This document shows positions 44,820 to 54,303 of a DNA stretch of 64,000 bases, in pieces. A program made the translations under genes and the position numbers. The number at the start of each line of letters is the position of its first letter. Position 1 is the stretch's first letter. Source of the stretch: Nitrospirillum viridazoti CBAmc (GTDB taxonomy: Bacteria > Pseudomonadota > Alphaproteobacteria > Azospirillales > Azospirillaceae); assembly GCF_000730165.1 (NCBI RefSeq), contig NZ_CP022110.1, forward strand, positions 124,001 to 188,000, read 5' to 3'. A model generated the notes under the pieces. It was not told the DNA's origin. It worked only from the letters and a program-made list of their open reading frames with translations, and searched no databases.

Positions 44820-45845
44820 TCACTCCTCGTGGCGGAAGCGGGCCAGCAGGGACCGGGCCGCCATGGCTGGGGTCTGGGTACCGGCCGTGACCGCCGACTC
44901 GGCCCCGCCCAGCTGGGCGCGCACGGCCGGATCGCTGGTGAAGGCCGCCAGCAGGCTTTCACGGATTTCGTTCCACATCCAGGCGCGCGCCTGGTCGGCC
45001 CGGCGGCCGTCCAGCCGGCCGCTGGCGGCCTGGGCGTCGCGGAACCGTCCTATGGTGTCCCACACCCCGTCCACGCCCGTGCCCGTGATGGCGGAACAGC
45101 TCAGTACCGGCACGGTCCAGTCCGGCGTGGCTGGCCGCAGCAGCGCCAGGGCGTGGCCGTACTCGGCCACGGCGTGGCGGGCCTGGGCCACTAGGTCGCC
45201 ATCGGCCTTGTTGACCACCACCAGGTCGGCCAGTTCCACAATGCCCTTCTTCAGGCCCTGCAGCTCATCGCCGCCCGCCGGCAGCAGCAGCAGCAGGAAC
45301 AGGTCGACCATGTCGGCCACGGCCGTCTCCGACTGGCCCACGCCCACCGTCTCCACCACGATGACGTCGAAGCCGGCGGCCTCGCACAGCAGCATGGCCT
45401 CGCGCGTGCGCCGGGCGACGCCGCCTAAGGTGCTGCCGGCGGGTGAGGGGCGGATGAAGGCCGCCGGGTCGCGCGACAGCTGCTCCATGCGCGTCTTGTC
45501 GCCCAGGATGGACCCGCCGGTGCGCTGGCTGGACGGGTCGATGGCCAGCACCGCCACCTTGTGGCCTTCGCCAATGACGTGCAGGCCGAAGGCCTCGATG
45601 AAGGTGGACTTGCCCACACCCGGCACGCCGGTGATGCCCACCCGCACCGACCGTCCGGCATGGGGCAGCAGCCGGGCCAGCAGGGCGTCGGCCTGGGCGC
45701 GATGGTCGGCGCGGGTCGATTCGATCAGGGTGATGGCCCGCGCCAGGGCCCGCCGGTCCCCCGCCAGCAGCGGTTCCGCCAGACCGGTGGAATCGGCCCC
45801 GGAACCAGCGGGCGACTCGGGGTGCAGAGGGGTGTCGGCGTTCAT
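44820..45845 (-). CDS. meaB: Methylmalonyl-CoA mutase-associated GTPase MeaB
   Basis: 341 residues, G3E-type GTPase. Walker A is [17 protein letters not shown] (about residue 70), with [33 protein letters not shown] and the base motif VVNKADGD. MeaB chaperones and protects B12-dependent methylmalonyl-CoA mutase. The mutase genes are not in the window. Confidence 0.94.
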   Translation of the reverse strand: MNADTPLHPESPAGSGADSTGLAEPLLAGDRRALARAITLIESTRADHRAQADALLARLLPHAGRSVRVGITGVPGVGKSTFIEAFGLHVIGEGHKVAVLAIDPSSQRTGGSILGDKTRMEQLSRDPAAFIRPSPAGSTLGGVARRTREAMLLCEAAGFDVIVVETVGVGQSETAVADMVDLFLLLLLPAGGDELQGLKKGIVELADLVVVNKADGDLVAQARHAVAEYGHALALLRPATPDWTVPVLSCSAITGTGVDGVWDTIGRFRDAQAASGRLDGRRADQARAWMWNEIRESLLAAFTSDPAVRAQLGGAESAVTAGTQTPAMAARSLLARFRHEE

Positions 45846-45931
45846 AGGCGGCCTCGGGGAAACGTCCTAAGTCGCTCCATATCCCAGAACTTTGGTCTGG
45901 GCGAATGCTGATGTCAAAAGCGGGCCGGGCC

Positions 45932-46213
45932 CTATGGGGTCGGCGGCCATTGGCGCGCCGCATGCACAAGACCCAACACCCGTACGACGCCGCCGATCAC
46001 GCGATAGATCAATATGTAGTTCCGCTGTATGACCAATTCGCGCGTACCGACGATACGTCCTGGCCGGCCGATGCCAGGATGCTTGGTCAAAAGCAGGGCC
46101 TTTTCTGAAAACAGCTCATCCAACGCCAGCGCGGCGGCCGGGTTTTCCTGTGCGATGTAATCACGGATTGCCCTGCGGTCAGCGGCTGATGGACGTGCCC
46201 AAATCAGCTTCAC
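45932..46213 (-). CDS. ParE/RelE-family toxin
   Basis: 93 residues: LIWARPSAADRRAIRDYIAQEN, EKALLLTKHPGIGRPGRIVGTREL and NYILIYRVIGGVVRVLGLVHAARQWP, the ParE/RelE pattern with the C-terminal HAARQWP. Its start overlaps the antitoxin gene by 4 bases (ATGA). Confidence 0.9.
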   Translation of the reverse strand: MKLIWARPSAADRRAIRDYIAQENPAAALALDELFSEKALLLTKHPGIGRPGRIVGTRELVIQRNYILIYRVIGGVVRVLGLVHAARQWPPTP

Positions 46214-46500
46214 GACGCTGGACCAACCAGCTTGCGCCGCATCGCCGCCCGCCAGGTTTCGGCTTCGGCCTCCACTTCTTCAGCCGACAGCACGTCACCT
46301 GCGTCGTCAGCATCAATACCGGCCTGCACCTTGGCTCGGAACCAGGCGTCGTAGTCCGCGGTTTCCTGCTGCTTTCGCACGAAATCGCGCATGTAATCCC
46401 GGAGCAATTGCGCACCGGTGCGATCATTGGTTTTGGCGGCTTCAGCGAACGCGGCTTTCAGGGCTTCATCCACCCGGAAAGTGAAGGTCGTTTCGGTCAT
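46210..46500 (-). CDS. Ribbon-helix-helix antitoxin
   Basis: 96 residues: an N-terminal strand and helix (TFTFRVDEALKAAFAEAAKTND) as in RelB/ParD antitoxins, a middle YMRDFVRKQQ and a C-terminal acidic then basic tail. It precedes and overlaps the ParE-type gene. Likely autoregulates the pair. Confidence 0.82.
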   Translation of the reverse strand: MTETTFTFRVDEALKAAFAEAAKTNDRTGAQLLRDYMRDFVRKQQETADYDAWFRAKVQAGIDADDAGDVLSAEEVEAEAETWRAAMRRKLVGPAS

Positions 46501-46548
46501 CGCAAGAGCCTATGTGTTACACCATAGGTGCACCGTAGCACATTGCCA

Positions 46549-48441
46549 TCACCCTGTAACAGTAACAGGTTCGACAGTAGCAGTGTCCGGTGGGGCGCTT
46601 CCCTCCTTCACCGGATCCGCCGTCTGTTGCCGCGCCCACAGTTCGGCATAGGCGCCGCCCAGGGCCAGCAGGTCGGCGTGGCGGCCGCGCTCGCGCACGC
46701 GGCCTTCCTCCAGCACGATGATCTCGTCGGCGTCCACCACGGTGGACAGGCGATGGGCGATGACCAGGGTGGTGCGCCCGCGGCTGACCTCGCGCAGGTT
46801 GCGCTGGATTTCCCGCTCGGTATGGGTGTCCAGGGCGCTGGTGGCCTCGTCGAACATCAGGATGGGCGGGTTCTTCAGGATGGTGCGGGCGATGGCCACG
46901 CGCTGCTTTTCGCCACCGGACAGCTTCAGGCCGCGCTCGCCCACCGTGGTGTCCCAGCCATCGGGCAATCCCGCGATAAAGCCGTCGATGTGGGCCAGTG
47001 CCGCCGCGTGCTCCACCTGGCTTTGTGTCGCCTCGGTGCGGCCATAGGCGACGTTGTAGCGGATGGTGTCGTTGAACAGCACCGTGTCCTGCGGAACGAT
47101 GCCGATGGCTGCCCGCAGGCTGGCCTGGGTGATCTGGGTAATGTCCTGCCCGTCGATCAGGATGCGGCCGCCGTTGGCGTCGTAGAAGCGGAACAGCAGC
47201 CGCGACAGGGTGGACTTGCCGGCGCCGCTGGGCCCGACGATGGCCACGGTGCGGCCGGCGGGCACGGTGAAGCTGATGCCTTTCAGAATGGGCCGGCGCG
47301 GGTCATAGCCGAAGGACACGTCCTCGAACCGCACCTCCCCACCGCGGATGGCCAGCGGCTGGGCACCGGGGGCATCAGCCACCTCGCGGTCCACGGCCAG
47401 CAGCACGAACATCCTCTCCATGTCGATCAGGGCTTCCTTCACCCCGCGATAGACGAAGCCGAAGATGTTCAGCGGCTGGTACAGCTGCAGCATATAGGTG
47501 TTCACCAGGACGAAATCGCCCAGGGTCAGGGTGCCGGCCTCGATGCCGCTGGCCGCCATCCACATGACGGCCACCAGGCCCACGGCGATGATGAAGCTCT
47601 GGCCCACGTTCAGGATGGACAGCGAGGTCTGGGTGCGCACCGCCGCCTGCTCATAGACCTTCAGCGCGCGGTCATAGCGCTGGGCCTCATGCTCCTCATT
47701 GCCGAAGTACTTCACCGTCTCATAGTTCAGCAGGGTGTCGATGGCACGGGCGCTGGCCTTGGTGTCGCTCTCCACCATCTGGCGGCGGATGCGGGTGCGC
47801 CAGTTGGAAATGACGACGGTGAAGGCGATGTAGCCGCCCACGGCCACGAAGGTGACCAGGGCGAACCAGATGTTGAACAGGCGCCACAGGATGCCGGTGA
47901 CCAGCAGGATCTCCAGCACCGTGGGCAGGATGTTGAACAGGGCCGTGGACAGCAGGGTCTCGATGGCCTTGGTGCCCCGCTCGATGGAGCGGGACAGGCC
48001 GCCGGTCTGCCGTTCCAGGTGAAAGCGTAGCGACAGGCCATGCAGGTGGCGGAAGACACTCAGCGCCGCCTTGCGCATGGCGCGCTGGGCCACCCGCTCG
48101 AACACGCTGTCGCGCAGCTCGCCGAAGGCCAGCGACAGCACGCGCGCCAAGCCATAGGACAGGATGGCCAGCACCGGTACCACGGCGGCGTTGGCCTTGA
48201 TGCCCTCGCCCAGCTGATCCACCGCGTGCTTGTAGAAGACGGGGATGGTGACGCTGGCCGCCTTGGCGCCCAGCAGCAGCAGCATGGAGATGATGACCCG
48301 CCCCCGGGTGCCCCAGTCGCCCTTGGGCCAGACATAGGGCATCAGCATGGCCAGCGCCTTGCCCTCCCCCATCTGCGGACGGGTGGGCCGGGGCTCTGGT
48401 GCCGCGGGTGACGGATGGGTGGGGGTGGCGGTCTGGGTCAT
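46549..48441 (-). CDS. Atm1-family ABC exporter (permease-ATPase fusion)
   Basis: 630 residues. The N-terminal six-helix membrane domain carries the Atm1-type block TGGLSRSIERGTKAIETLL and NYETVKYFGNEEHE. The C-terminal ATPase has Walker A GPSGAGKSTLSRLLFRFYD, signature LSGGEKQRVAIART and Walker B PILMFDEATSALD. Bacterial Atm1 homologues export glutathione-linked sulfur or metal conjugates across the inner membrane. Start 48441 is chosen. Confidence 0.94.
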   Translation of the reverse strand: MTQTATPTHPSPAAPEPRPTRPQMGEGKALAMLMPYVWPKGDWGTRGRVIISMLLLLGAKAASVTIPVFYKHAVDQLGEGIKANAAVVPVLAILSYGLARVLSLAFGELRDSVFERVAQRAMRKAALSVFRHLHGLSLRFHLERQTGGLSRSIERGTKAIETLLSTALFNILPTVLEILLVTGILWRLFNIWFALVTFVAVGGYIAFTVVISNWRTRIRRQMVESDTKASARAIDTLLNYETVKYFGNEEHEAQRYDRALKVYEQAAVRTQTSLSILNVGQSFIIAVGLVAVMWMAASGIEAGTLTLGDFVLVNTYMLQLYQPLNIFGFVYRGVKEALIDMERMFVLLAVDREVADAPGAQPLAIRGGEVRFEDVSFGYDPRRPILKGISFTVPAGRTVAIVGPSGAGKSTLSRLLFRFYDANGGRILIDGQDITQITQASLRAAIGIVPQDTVLFNDTIRYNVAYGRTEATQSQVEHAAALAHIDGFIAGLPDGWDTTVGERGLKLSGGEKQRVAIARTILKNPPILMFDEATSALDTHTEREIQRNLREVSRGRTTLVIAHRLSTVVDADEIIVLEEGRVRERGRHADLLALGGAYAELWARQQTADPVKEGSAPPDTATVEPVTVTG

Positions 48442-48536
48442 CAGCACTAGATGGGGCGGCGGGGCGGATGGGGTAGGGCGGGGCGGCTATGTGATTGCGG
48501 CCGGTCCGGCCGTGGCGCAGCGATGGCCGTCACCTG

Positions 48537-48812
48537 TCAGCGCCTGTCGTTCAGCAATTGGCGGATGGCTTCGGCCAGCAGGCGGTAGGCACGATCGTCG
48601 CCCTTGTCGGCGGCGGCGGCCGCCTTGTCCGCCTGGGCGCGGAAGCGGGCGTAACCCTGGTCGCGGCGCAGGCTGTCCCGGGCGCCGGCCGCCAGCACCT
48701 CGTCCAGGGTGGACGGCACCTCGGCCGCCTTTACCGAGGTGGGCGCCAAGGTGGGCGCAGCACCTTTGGATTTGGTCGGCAACGGTTTGGACGGCCGTTT
48801 GAACGGGGACAT
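48537..48812 (-). CDS. Small basic hypothetical protein
   Basis: 91 residues. A Lys/Pro-rich N-terminus (SPFKRPSKPLPTKSKG) is followed by helices LDEVLAAGARDSLRRDQGYARFRAQADKAAAAADKGD and RAYRLLAEAIRQLLNDR. A GAGGG ribosome site is upstream. No family is recognised. Confidence 0.6.
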   Translation of the reverse strand: MSPFKRPSKPLPTKSKGAAPTLAPTSVKAAEVPSTLDEVLAAGARDSLRRDQGYARFRAQADKAAAAADKGDDRAYRLLAEAIRQLLNDRR

Positions 48813-48859
48813 GGGCGCCCTCGGGATGCGCGGACCGGAACGGCCCCATCATGCCCCGG

Positions 48860-50617
48860 TCACGGCAACATCGCCAGCGCCGGGCCGGGCGGCACCTGGC
48901 GGTCGGGCGGGAAAATCACGGTGACGCGGGTGCCGCCGCCGGGCGGGCATTCCACCAGCAGGCTGCCGCCGTGCAGTTCCATCAGGCGGCGGACGATGAA
49001 CAGCCCCAGGCCGCTGCCGCCATGGCGCCGCCGCAGCGAGGGCTCCGCCTGCAGGAAGGGCTGGGTGCCCAGGTTCTCCAGCACGTAGCGGGAGATGCCG
49101 GGGCCTGTGTCGATCACCGACAGGGCCAAACCTTCCCGCCGGATGTCGGCCGACACCGTCACCCGGCCGCTGTCGGGCGTGAACTTCACGGCGTTGCCCA
49201 GCAGGTTCAGCAGCACCTGGCGCAGGGCCGTGGGGTCCAGCATGGCGTGCAGGCCGGCGACGCCGGCCACGGTGATGTCGATCTTGCGCTGCAGGTTGCC
49301 GGCCTGGATTTGGCGCACCGCCACCGCGACCTCGGCCGCGATGTCCACCACCTTGTCCTCCAGCTCGAACCGGCCCGCCTCCATGCGCGCCACGTCCAGG
49401 ATGTCGTTCACCAGTTCCAGCAGGTGCAGGCCGCTGACGCGGATATCCTCGGCGTAGTCGGCGTAGCGCGCGTCACCGACCGGGCCGTAGGTCTGCTGGG
49501 TGATCAACTCGCTGAAGCCGATGATGGCGTTCAGCGGCGTGCGCAACTCGTGGCTCATGCTGGCCAGGAAGGCGGTCTTGCTGCGGCTGGCCATTTCGGC
49601 GTCGTGCCGGGCGCGGGCCAGCTGGCCATCCGTCTCCTTGCGCACGGTGATGTCCATGAGCGAGCCCAGCAGGCGGACCGGCCGGGGGGCGGCGTCCCCG
49701 GTTTCCATCGGCGGCCAGACGCCCTGGCCGCGCACGTGGAACCAGCGGGTGACGCCGTCGGCGCAGACCATGGGCAGTTCCAGGTCGAAGGGCTGGCCCA
49801 GGCGCAGGTGGCTGCGCACATGGGAAAAGGCCCGCGCCCGCTCCGCCTTGGGGATCATGCCCAGCACGCGGCGGGGCCCCTGGATGCCCGCCGGCAGGCG
49901 CAGCAGGGTCTGGGCCTGGCCGGACAGGTGCAGGCTGCCGTCGCCCAGATGCCAGTCCCAGATGCCGACGGCGGAGCCGCCGGTCGCCAGCTCGTACCGT
50001 TCCTTTTCCTGGCGCATGGTCTCGGCCGCCACATGCTGGGCCGTCAGGTCGATGGCCATGCCGACATAGCCCAGCCGCTCGCCCTCGCGCGCCGTCACGG
50101 GCACGGCCTCGCACAGCACCCACACGATGCGCCCGTCGGGGCGACGGATGCGGAATTCCTCGGCATAGCGTTCCCCCCGCTGGGTGGCCACCAGCCAGCG
50201 GGATTGCGCGCGCTTGTGGTCCTCGGGATGGATCAGCCACCATTCCCAGCTGCCGCCGGGGTCCAATTCGGCCGGCATGCCCGTGATTTCGCGCAGGTGG
50301 GGATTGCGGTAGGTGATCTGGCCCGTGGAGTCGACATGGAAGATACCCACGGGGGCCATGTCGGCCAGGGCGTTGTAGCGCGCCTCGCTGATGGCCAGCT
50401 CCCGGGTCTTGCGCGCGTCGGCGGCCAGGGCGCGCACCAACACGCGGTGTAGCAACAGCGCCGTGATCAGGACGAAGCCCACGCCCTTGACCGGCCCCAC
50501 CCATGCCGCGTGGACAGGACCCAGTGTCATGTCCAGCGCGATGTCGGAACCCAGGACCCACAACCCGCCCAGCAAGGCGTAGCCCAGGCAAATCCGTGTT
50601 GCCGCCCCCAACCGCAC
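48860..50617 (-). CDS. PAS-domain sensor histidine kinase
   Basis: 585 residues. Two N-terminal transmembrane segments (about 8-28 and 42-62) are followed by two PAS domains (about 78-200 and 205-330). The kinase core has the H-box SMSHELRTPLNAIIGFSELI, N-box LRQVLLNLLGNAVKFTPD, VIDTGPGIS, and GGSGLGLFIVRRL. Start GTG 50617 gives a good topology. No receiver-domain partner gene is adjacent. The signal is unknown. Confidence 0.93.
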   Translation of the reverse strand: MRLGAATRICLGYALLGGLWVLGSDIALDMTLGPVHAAWVGPVKGVGFVLITALLLHRVLVRALAADARKTRELAISEARYNALADMAPVGIFHVDSTGQITYRNPHLREITGMPAELDPGGSWEWWLIHPEDHKRAQSRWLVATQRGERYAEEFRIRRPDGRIVWVLCEAVPVTAREGERLGYVGMAIDLTAQHVAAETMRQEKERYELATGGSAVGIWDWHLGDGSLHLSGQAQTLLRLPAGIQGPRRVLGMIPKAERARAFSHVRSHLRLGQPFDLELPMVCADGVTRWFHVRGQGVWPPMETGDAAPRPVRLLGSLMDITVRKETDGQLARARHDAEMASRSKTAFLASMSHELRTPLNAIIGFSELITQQTYGPVGDARYADYAEDIRVSGLHLLELVNDILDVARMEAGRFELEDKVVDIAAEVAVAVRQIQAGNLQRKIDITVAGVAGLHAMLDPTALRQVLLNLLGNAVKFTPDSGRVTVSADIRREGLALSVIDTGPGISRYVLENLGTQPFLQAEPSLRRRHGGSGLGLFIVRRLMELHGGSLLVECPPGGGTRVTVIFPPDRQVPPGPALAMLP

Positions 50618-50765
50618 CCTGGGCCCCGTCCTTTTTACCGGCGCGGGCCGCTGCCCCGAAAGGTCAGGTGCTTGGCCGGCTGGGTTTAACCAATGGACAT
50701 ACTGTAGGCACGGGCAACGGTCTGGCGCAATCAGCGGAAGGCCAGGATAGGGGGAAGAGGGGCGC

Positions 50766-51932
50766 TTATTCGCCGCCCAGCACGACCTCGCCGCTGCCCG
50801 ACTTGCCGATACGCGGCGTGCCGGTGTGCTTGGCCACCGTGATGGTGCCGCTGCCGCCCATGAACAGGTTGGGGTCCTTGGCGGTGCCGTCGAAGGTGAA
50901 GTCGCCCTGGCCCAGGACGGCGACCTTCAGGGCGCTGGCGTTGCCGTCGTTGATGTGCACGTCGCCCTTGCCGTTGATGACGGCCTCGATGACGCCGTCC
51001 ACCCGGTCGGCGGAGATATCGCCGTTGCCATAGACAGCCAGGCGCAGCGCCTTGTCGATGGTGCCCAGCGACAGGTCGGCCTGGCCCATGACGCGGACTT
51101 CCGCCTCCGACGCGCGACCGACGTGCAGGTCGCCATGGCCGGCGATGACGAACTTCAGCGACTCCGCCACCTCGTCCACGCTGATCTCGGCGCTCTCGGC
51201 GATGTTGGCCTGCAGCGACTTGACCTTTTTCAGCGATACCTGGGCCTTGCGCAGGTCCAGCACCACGTCGCCGTCCAGTTCGCCATCCACGGTCAGCTCG
51301 CCGGACAGGCCGGCGGCCACCAGCTTGGTCTTGGCGGGCACCGTGATGGTCAGCTCGGTCGACCGTCCGCTGCCCGACACCTGTAGCGTGCCGTCCTCGG
51401 CCGCCGCGCGCACGGCCCCGCCGCTGGCGGAAATGCCGATGGTGGTGGCGCTGCTGGACGGGCGGATGATGGTGTTGCCGGACAGGTTGGACAGGTTCAC
51501 CACCTGCTGCGCCGGGAATTCCTGGGTGCTGTCGCTCAGGGCCCGGGCATCGCGGGCGGCGGCCCGTGCGGCCATCGCCGCGGCCTTGGCCTCCTGCTTG
51601 ATGGACTCGACGTCCAGCCCGCGCATCGCCTCTTCCACATCGCGGCGGATCTGGTCGGCGTCGGCCCGGCTGATGGGGGCGGTGGGCGACGCGGGGGACG
51701 CAGGCGCTATCGGCGGAATCGGCGGGATGGGGGGAATGGGCGGAATGACGCCATCCATCTTCACCACCTTGACCGAATGCGACGAGCCGTGGCCATGGCT
51801 GCCCAGCAGCATGAAGCCCAGCGAGCCGACAGCGACCAGGGCGGCGATGACGCCGCCGGCGGGTATGCCGGGCGTGAGGCGGGGACGGGGGGAGGTGACA
51901 CTGGTTTCCATGGGGCGCACCCTGCGCGACAT
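50766..51932 (-). CDS. Membrane-anchored head-GIN-domain protein
   Basis: 388 residues. One N-terminal membrane segment (about 20-42) is followed by a short proline-isoleucine repeat (PPIPPIPPIPPI), an alpha-helical stretch (about 85-130), and a long beta-rich C-terminal domain with GHGDLHVGRASEAEVRVMGQ, YGNGDISADRVDG and LGQGDFTFDG repeats, typical of DUF2807/head-GIN beta-solenoid proteins. Function of such domains is uncertain. Start 51932 has GGGGGA upstream. Confidence 0.82.
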   Translation of the reverse strand: MSRRVRPMETSVTSPRPRLTPGIPAGGVIAALVAVGSLGFMLLGSHGHGSSHSVKVVKMDGVIPPIPPIPPIPPIAPASPASPTAPISRADADQIRRDVEEAMRGLDVESIKQEAKAAAMAARAAARDARALSDSTQEFPAQQVVNLSNLSGNTIIRPSSSATTIGISASGGAVRAAAEDGTLQVSGSGRSTELTITVPAKTKLVAAGLSGELTVDGELDGDVVLDLRKAQVSLKKVKSLQANIAESAEISVDEVAESLKFVIAGHGDLHVGRASEAEVRVMGQADLSLGTIDKALRLAVYGNGDISADRVDGVIEAVINGKGDVHINDGNASALKVAVLGQGDFTFDGTAKDPNLFMGGSGTITVAKHTGTPRIGKSGSGEVVLGGE

Positions 51933-52080
51933 CGTAGAATTCCCCCGACTATTGGCCACTTGATCCCGCCTGTCCGCAGTGTTTGCCTAACCGTTACACT
52001 TTTAACCCGCCTGTTACACGACCGCCAGGGGCGGCGACGCGCCCAAGCGGTCTACCTCCGGCAGATGCGGCCCCCGCGCC

Positions 52081-52968
52081 TTACCAACCCAGGCGATTCA
52101 TGACGGCGCTGATGCGCAGGCCGGCCTGGGCCGCGATCGCCGCCAGCCGGTCCACATCGGGCAGGTCGGTCAGCGGATCGGCCACGCCCAGTTCCTCGCG
52201 GTGGATGCCGCCGGCGATCAGCAGGCCGTCGATGCCGGCGGCGTTGGCGCCGGCCATGTCGGTACGCAGGCTGTCACCCACCGCCAGGATGCGGTCCGGC
52301 GCCATGCCGCCCAGCAGATCGAAGCAGCGGGCGTAGACGCCGGGATAAGGCTTGCCGTGCTGGCGCACGTCGCCGCCCAGCTCTTCATACCGCCGCGCCA
52401 GCTCACCCGCGCAGATCACCAGCTGCGGTCCGACATGCACCACCAGGTCCGGGTTGGCGCAGACCATGGGCAGCTTCAGCGCGGCGCAGGCGGCCAGGAT
52501 GGGTTCGTAATCCGCCAGCGATTCGCTGAAATCGACAATGCCGGTGTTCAGGACGAAGTCCGCGTCCTCGGGCCGGTCGACCTTCAGCCGGTCCCCGAGA
52601 TCCAGGTAGACGCCGGCGTCGCGGTCGGGGCCGATGTGCAGCAGCTTCGGCCCCAGGGCCCGGTGCCAGGCGTCTGGCGGATCGCGCAGGGCGTCGTGCG
52701 TCGCCTCGCCCGAGGTCAGCAGCGCGTCGTAATGGTCGGGCGTCAGCCCCATCTCGGTCAGCCGGGCGGCGGCGGCATCCACGCGGCGGGGGGCGTTGGA
52801 CAGCAGACAGACGCGCTTGCCTTGGGCGCGCAGCGTCTTCAGGCATTCGGGCACGCCAGCATAGGGGGCGATGCCGTCATGCACGACCCCCCACAAATCC
52901 AGGACGAATCCGTCGTAGCGGTCCGCCAGCTGCGACAGGCCGGTAAATAAGGGAATGGCAGGGCTCAT
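52081..52968 (-). CDS. HAD-superfamily hydrolase (TIGR01459-like)
   Basis: 295 residues of HAD subfamily IIA. Motif I is VLDLWGVVHDG (about residue 24), in which the usual second Asp is a Trp-Gly variant, motif II is LLSNAPRR, motif III is HGKPYPGVYARC, motif IV is VGDSLRTDMAGANAAG. TIGR01459 members are widespread in alphaproteobacteria, with unknown substrate. Confidence 0.9.
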   Translation of the reverse strand: MSPAIPLFTGLSQLADRYDGFVLDLWGVVHDGIAPYAGVPECLKTLRAQGKRVCLLSNAPRRVDAAAARLTEMGLTPDHYDALLTSGEATHDALRDPPDAWHRALGPKLLHIGPDRDAGVYLDLGDRLKVDRPEDADFVLNTGIVDFSESLADYEPILAACAALKLPMVCANPDLVVHVGPQLVICAGELARRYEELGGDVRQHGKPYPGVYARCFDLLGGMAPDRILAVGDSLRTDMAGANAAGIDGLLIAGGIHREELGVADPLTDLPDVDRLAAIAAQAGLRISAVMNRLGW

Positions 52969-52986
52969 GAGGGGAACAGTCTACTC

Positions 52987-54222
52987 TCAGGAAGGCAGGC
53001 GGCGGGCCATGCGCGGCTCGCCGAACAGGTAGCCCTGGCCGAAGTCGATGAACAGATCCAAAAGGTCCAGCAGCTGCTGGTCGGTTTCGATCTTTTCCAC
53101 GATCAGGTCGATGTTGTTGCGGTCCAGCTGGCGCTTCAGCAGCGTCACCTTGTCCGGGTTGGCGAAGCGGCCGTCGGGGTCCAGCAGGCGGGCGGCGTCC
53201 AGCTTCACGAAGCGGATTTCGTGCGCCGCCAGCTGGTCCCAGTCGACGTCGAAGCGATCGACCTGGTCCATGGAAAAGCGGAAGCCCAGGCTGCGCAGCC
53301 CGTCCAGGAAGCCGGTGGCGAAGATGTCGCCCTGCATCAGGTCGGCCTGGCTGAGCTCGAAGATGATCTTCTGCACCAGGTTGGGATGCTGGCCCATGAA
53401 CTGGACGAATTCCCGCATGAAGGTGCCGTCGTTCAGCGTGGCGGCGGAGATGTTGCAGAAGAAGCCCACGTTCTGGTGCCGTTTCTCCGTCTCGCGCAGC
53501 AGCTGGACGCAGCGGAACAGCAGCAGGTTGTCGATGGGCGCCATCAGGTTGTGGCGGGCCGCCACGCCCAGATAGCGGTCGGGCGTGAGATAGCTGCCGT
53601 CCTCCAGCCGAATGCGGGAGAACACTTCATAAAAGCGGTGCTTGCGCTGCGGCAGGCTGACGATGGGCTGAAGGAAGATGTCCACCCGGTCCGACCGCAG
53701 CGCCTCGCGGATGCCGTTCATCACCGGGCCGTCGTCCTCCGCCGACGGCGCCTCGCCGGGCAGGGGACCGTAGGCAGAGCCCAGGCTGGGCACGCCGGTG
53801 GTGCGGGCAGCCTGGGCTGCCGCCGGGGCGACTTGCGGCGCTGGCGCGTGCGGGGCAGGCTCGATGGCGGTGGCGGGTCCCGCCGGCATCTGGTCGGCCA
53901 GGGTGCGCAGCATGCGGGCGTCGCTGACCACGGCGGCGACCGCGCCGCCGGCCTCGCCGCTGGGTCGCATCAGCCGGTCCAGGGCGGCCAGCACGTCGCG
54001 TTGGCGATCCAGCAGGCGGTCCAACCGGTGCTCCATCCGCTCCGCCTGCTCCATGCGGGCATAGAATTCATGCAGCAGGCCGCCGAAGACGAAGACCACC
54101 AGGCCCAGCAGCAGGCCATAGGACCGGTCGACGCCCACGCCGGCCAGCGGCAGGGCCAAGGCCACGGCCACCGCCACGGCGACATAGCAGGCGGCGAAGA
54201 TGATGTGACGCAGCACGTGCAT
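52987..54222 (-). CDS. Degenerate EAL-domain protein, TipF-like
   Basis: 411 residues with two N-terminal membrane segments (about 5-25 and 33-53), a coiled-coil-like helix (ARMEQAERMEHRLDRLLDR), an Ala/Pro-rich linker and a C-terminal EAL domain. The EAL signature reads EVF, and the DDFGTG block reads DQVDRF, so the second catalytic Asp is missing, while the Asn, Glu and Lys metal positions (CNISA, FELSQ, VKLDA) and VEKIET remain. This suggests c-di-GMP binding without hydrolysis, as in TipF of Caulobacter flagellar assembly. Confidence 0.82.
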   Translation of the reverse strand: MHVLRHIIFAACYVAVAVAVALALPLAGVGVDRSYGLLLGLVVFVFGGLLHEFYARMEQAERMEHRLDRLLDRQRDVLAALDRLMRPSGEAGGAVAAVVSDARMLRTLADQMPAGPATAIEPAPHAPAPQVAPAAAQAARTTGVPSLGSAYGPLPGEAPSAEDDGPVMNGIREALRSDRVDIFLQPIVSLPQRKHRFYEVFSRIRLEDGSYLTPDRYLGVAARHNLMAPIDNLLLFRCVQLLRETEKRHQNVGFFCNISAATLNDGTFMREFVQFMGQHPNLVQKIIFELSQADLMQGDIFATGFLDGLRSLGFRFSMDQVDRFDVDWDQLAAHEIRFVKLDAARLLDPDGRFANPDKVTLLKRQLDRNNIDLIVEKIETDQQLLDLLDLFIDFGQGYLFGEPRMARRLPS

Positions 54223-54303
54223 GTTCAGGCCCCTCGTTCCGCCCTTCGGTGCTCGCTCCGGGACCTGCGGTCGCAGGCCTGGCATTTGCTGGAACCTTGT
54301 ACG

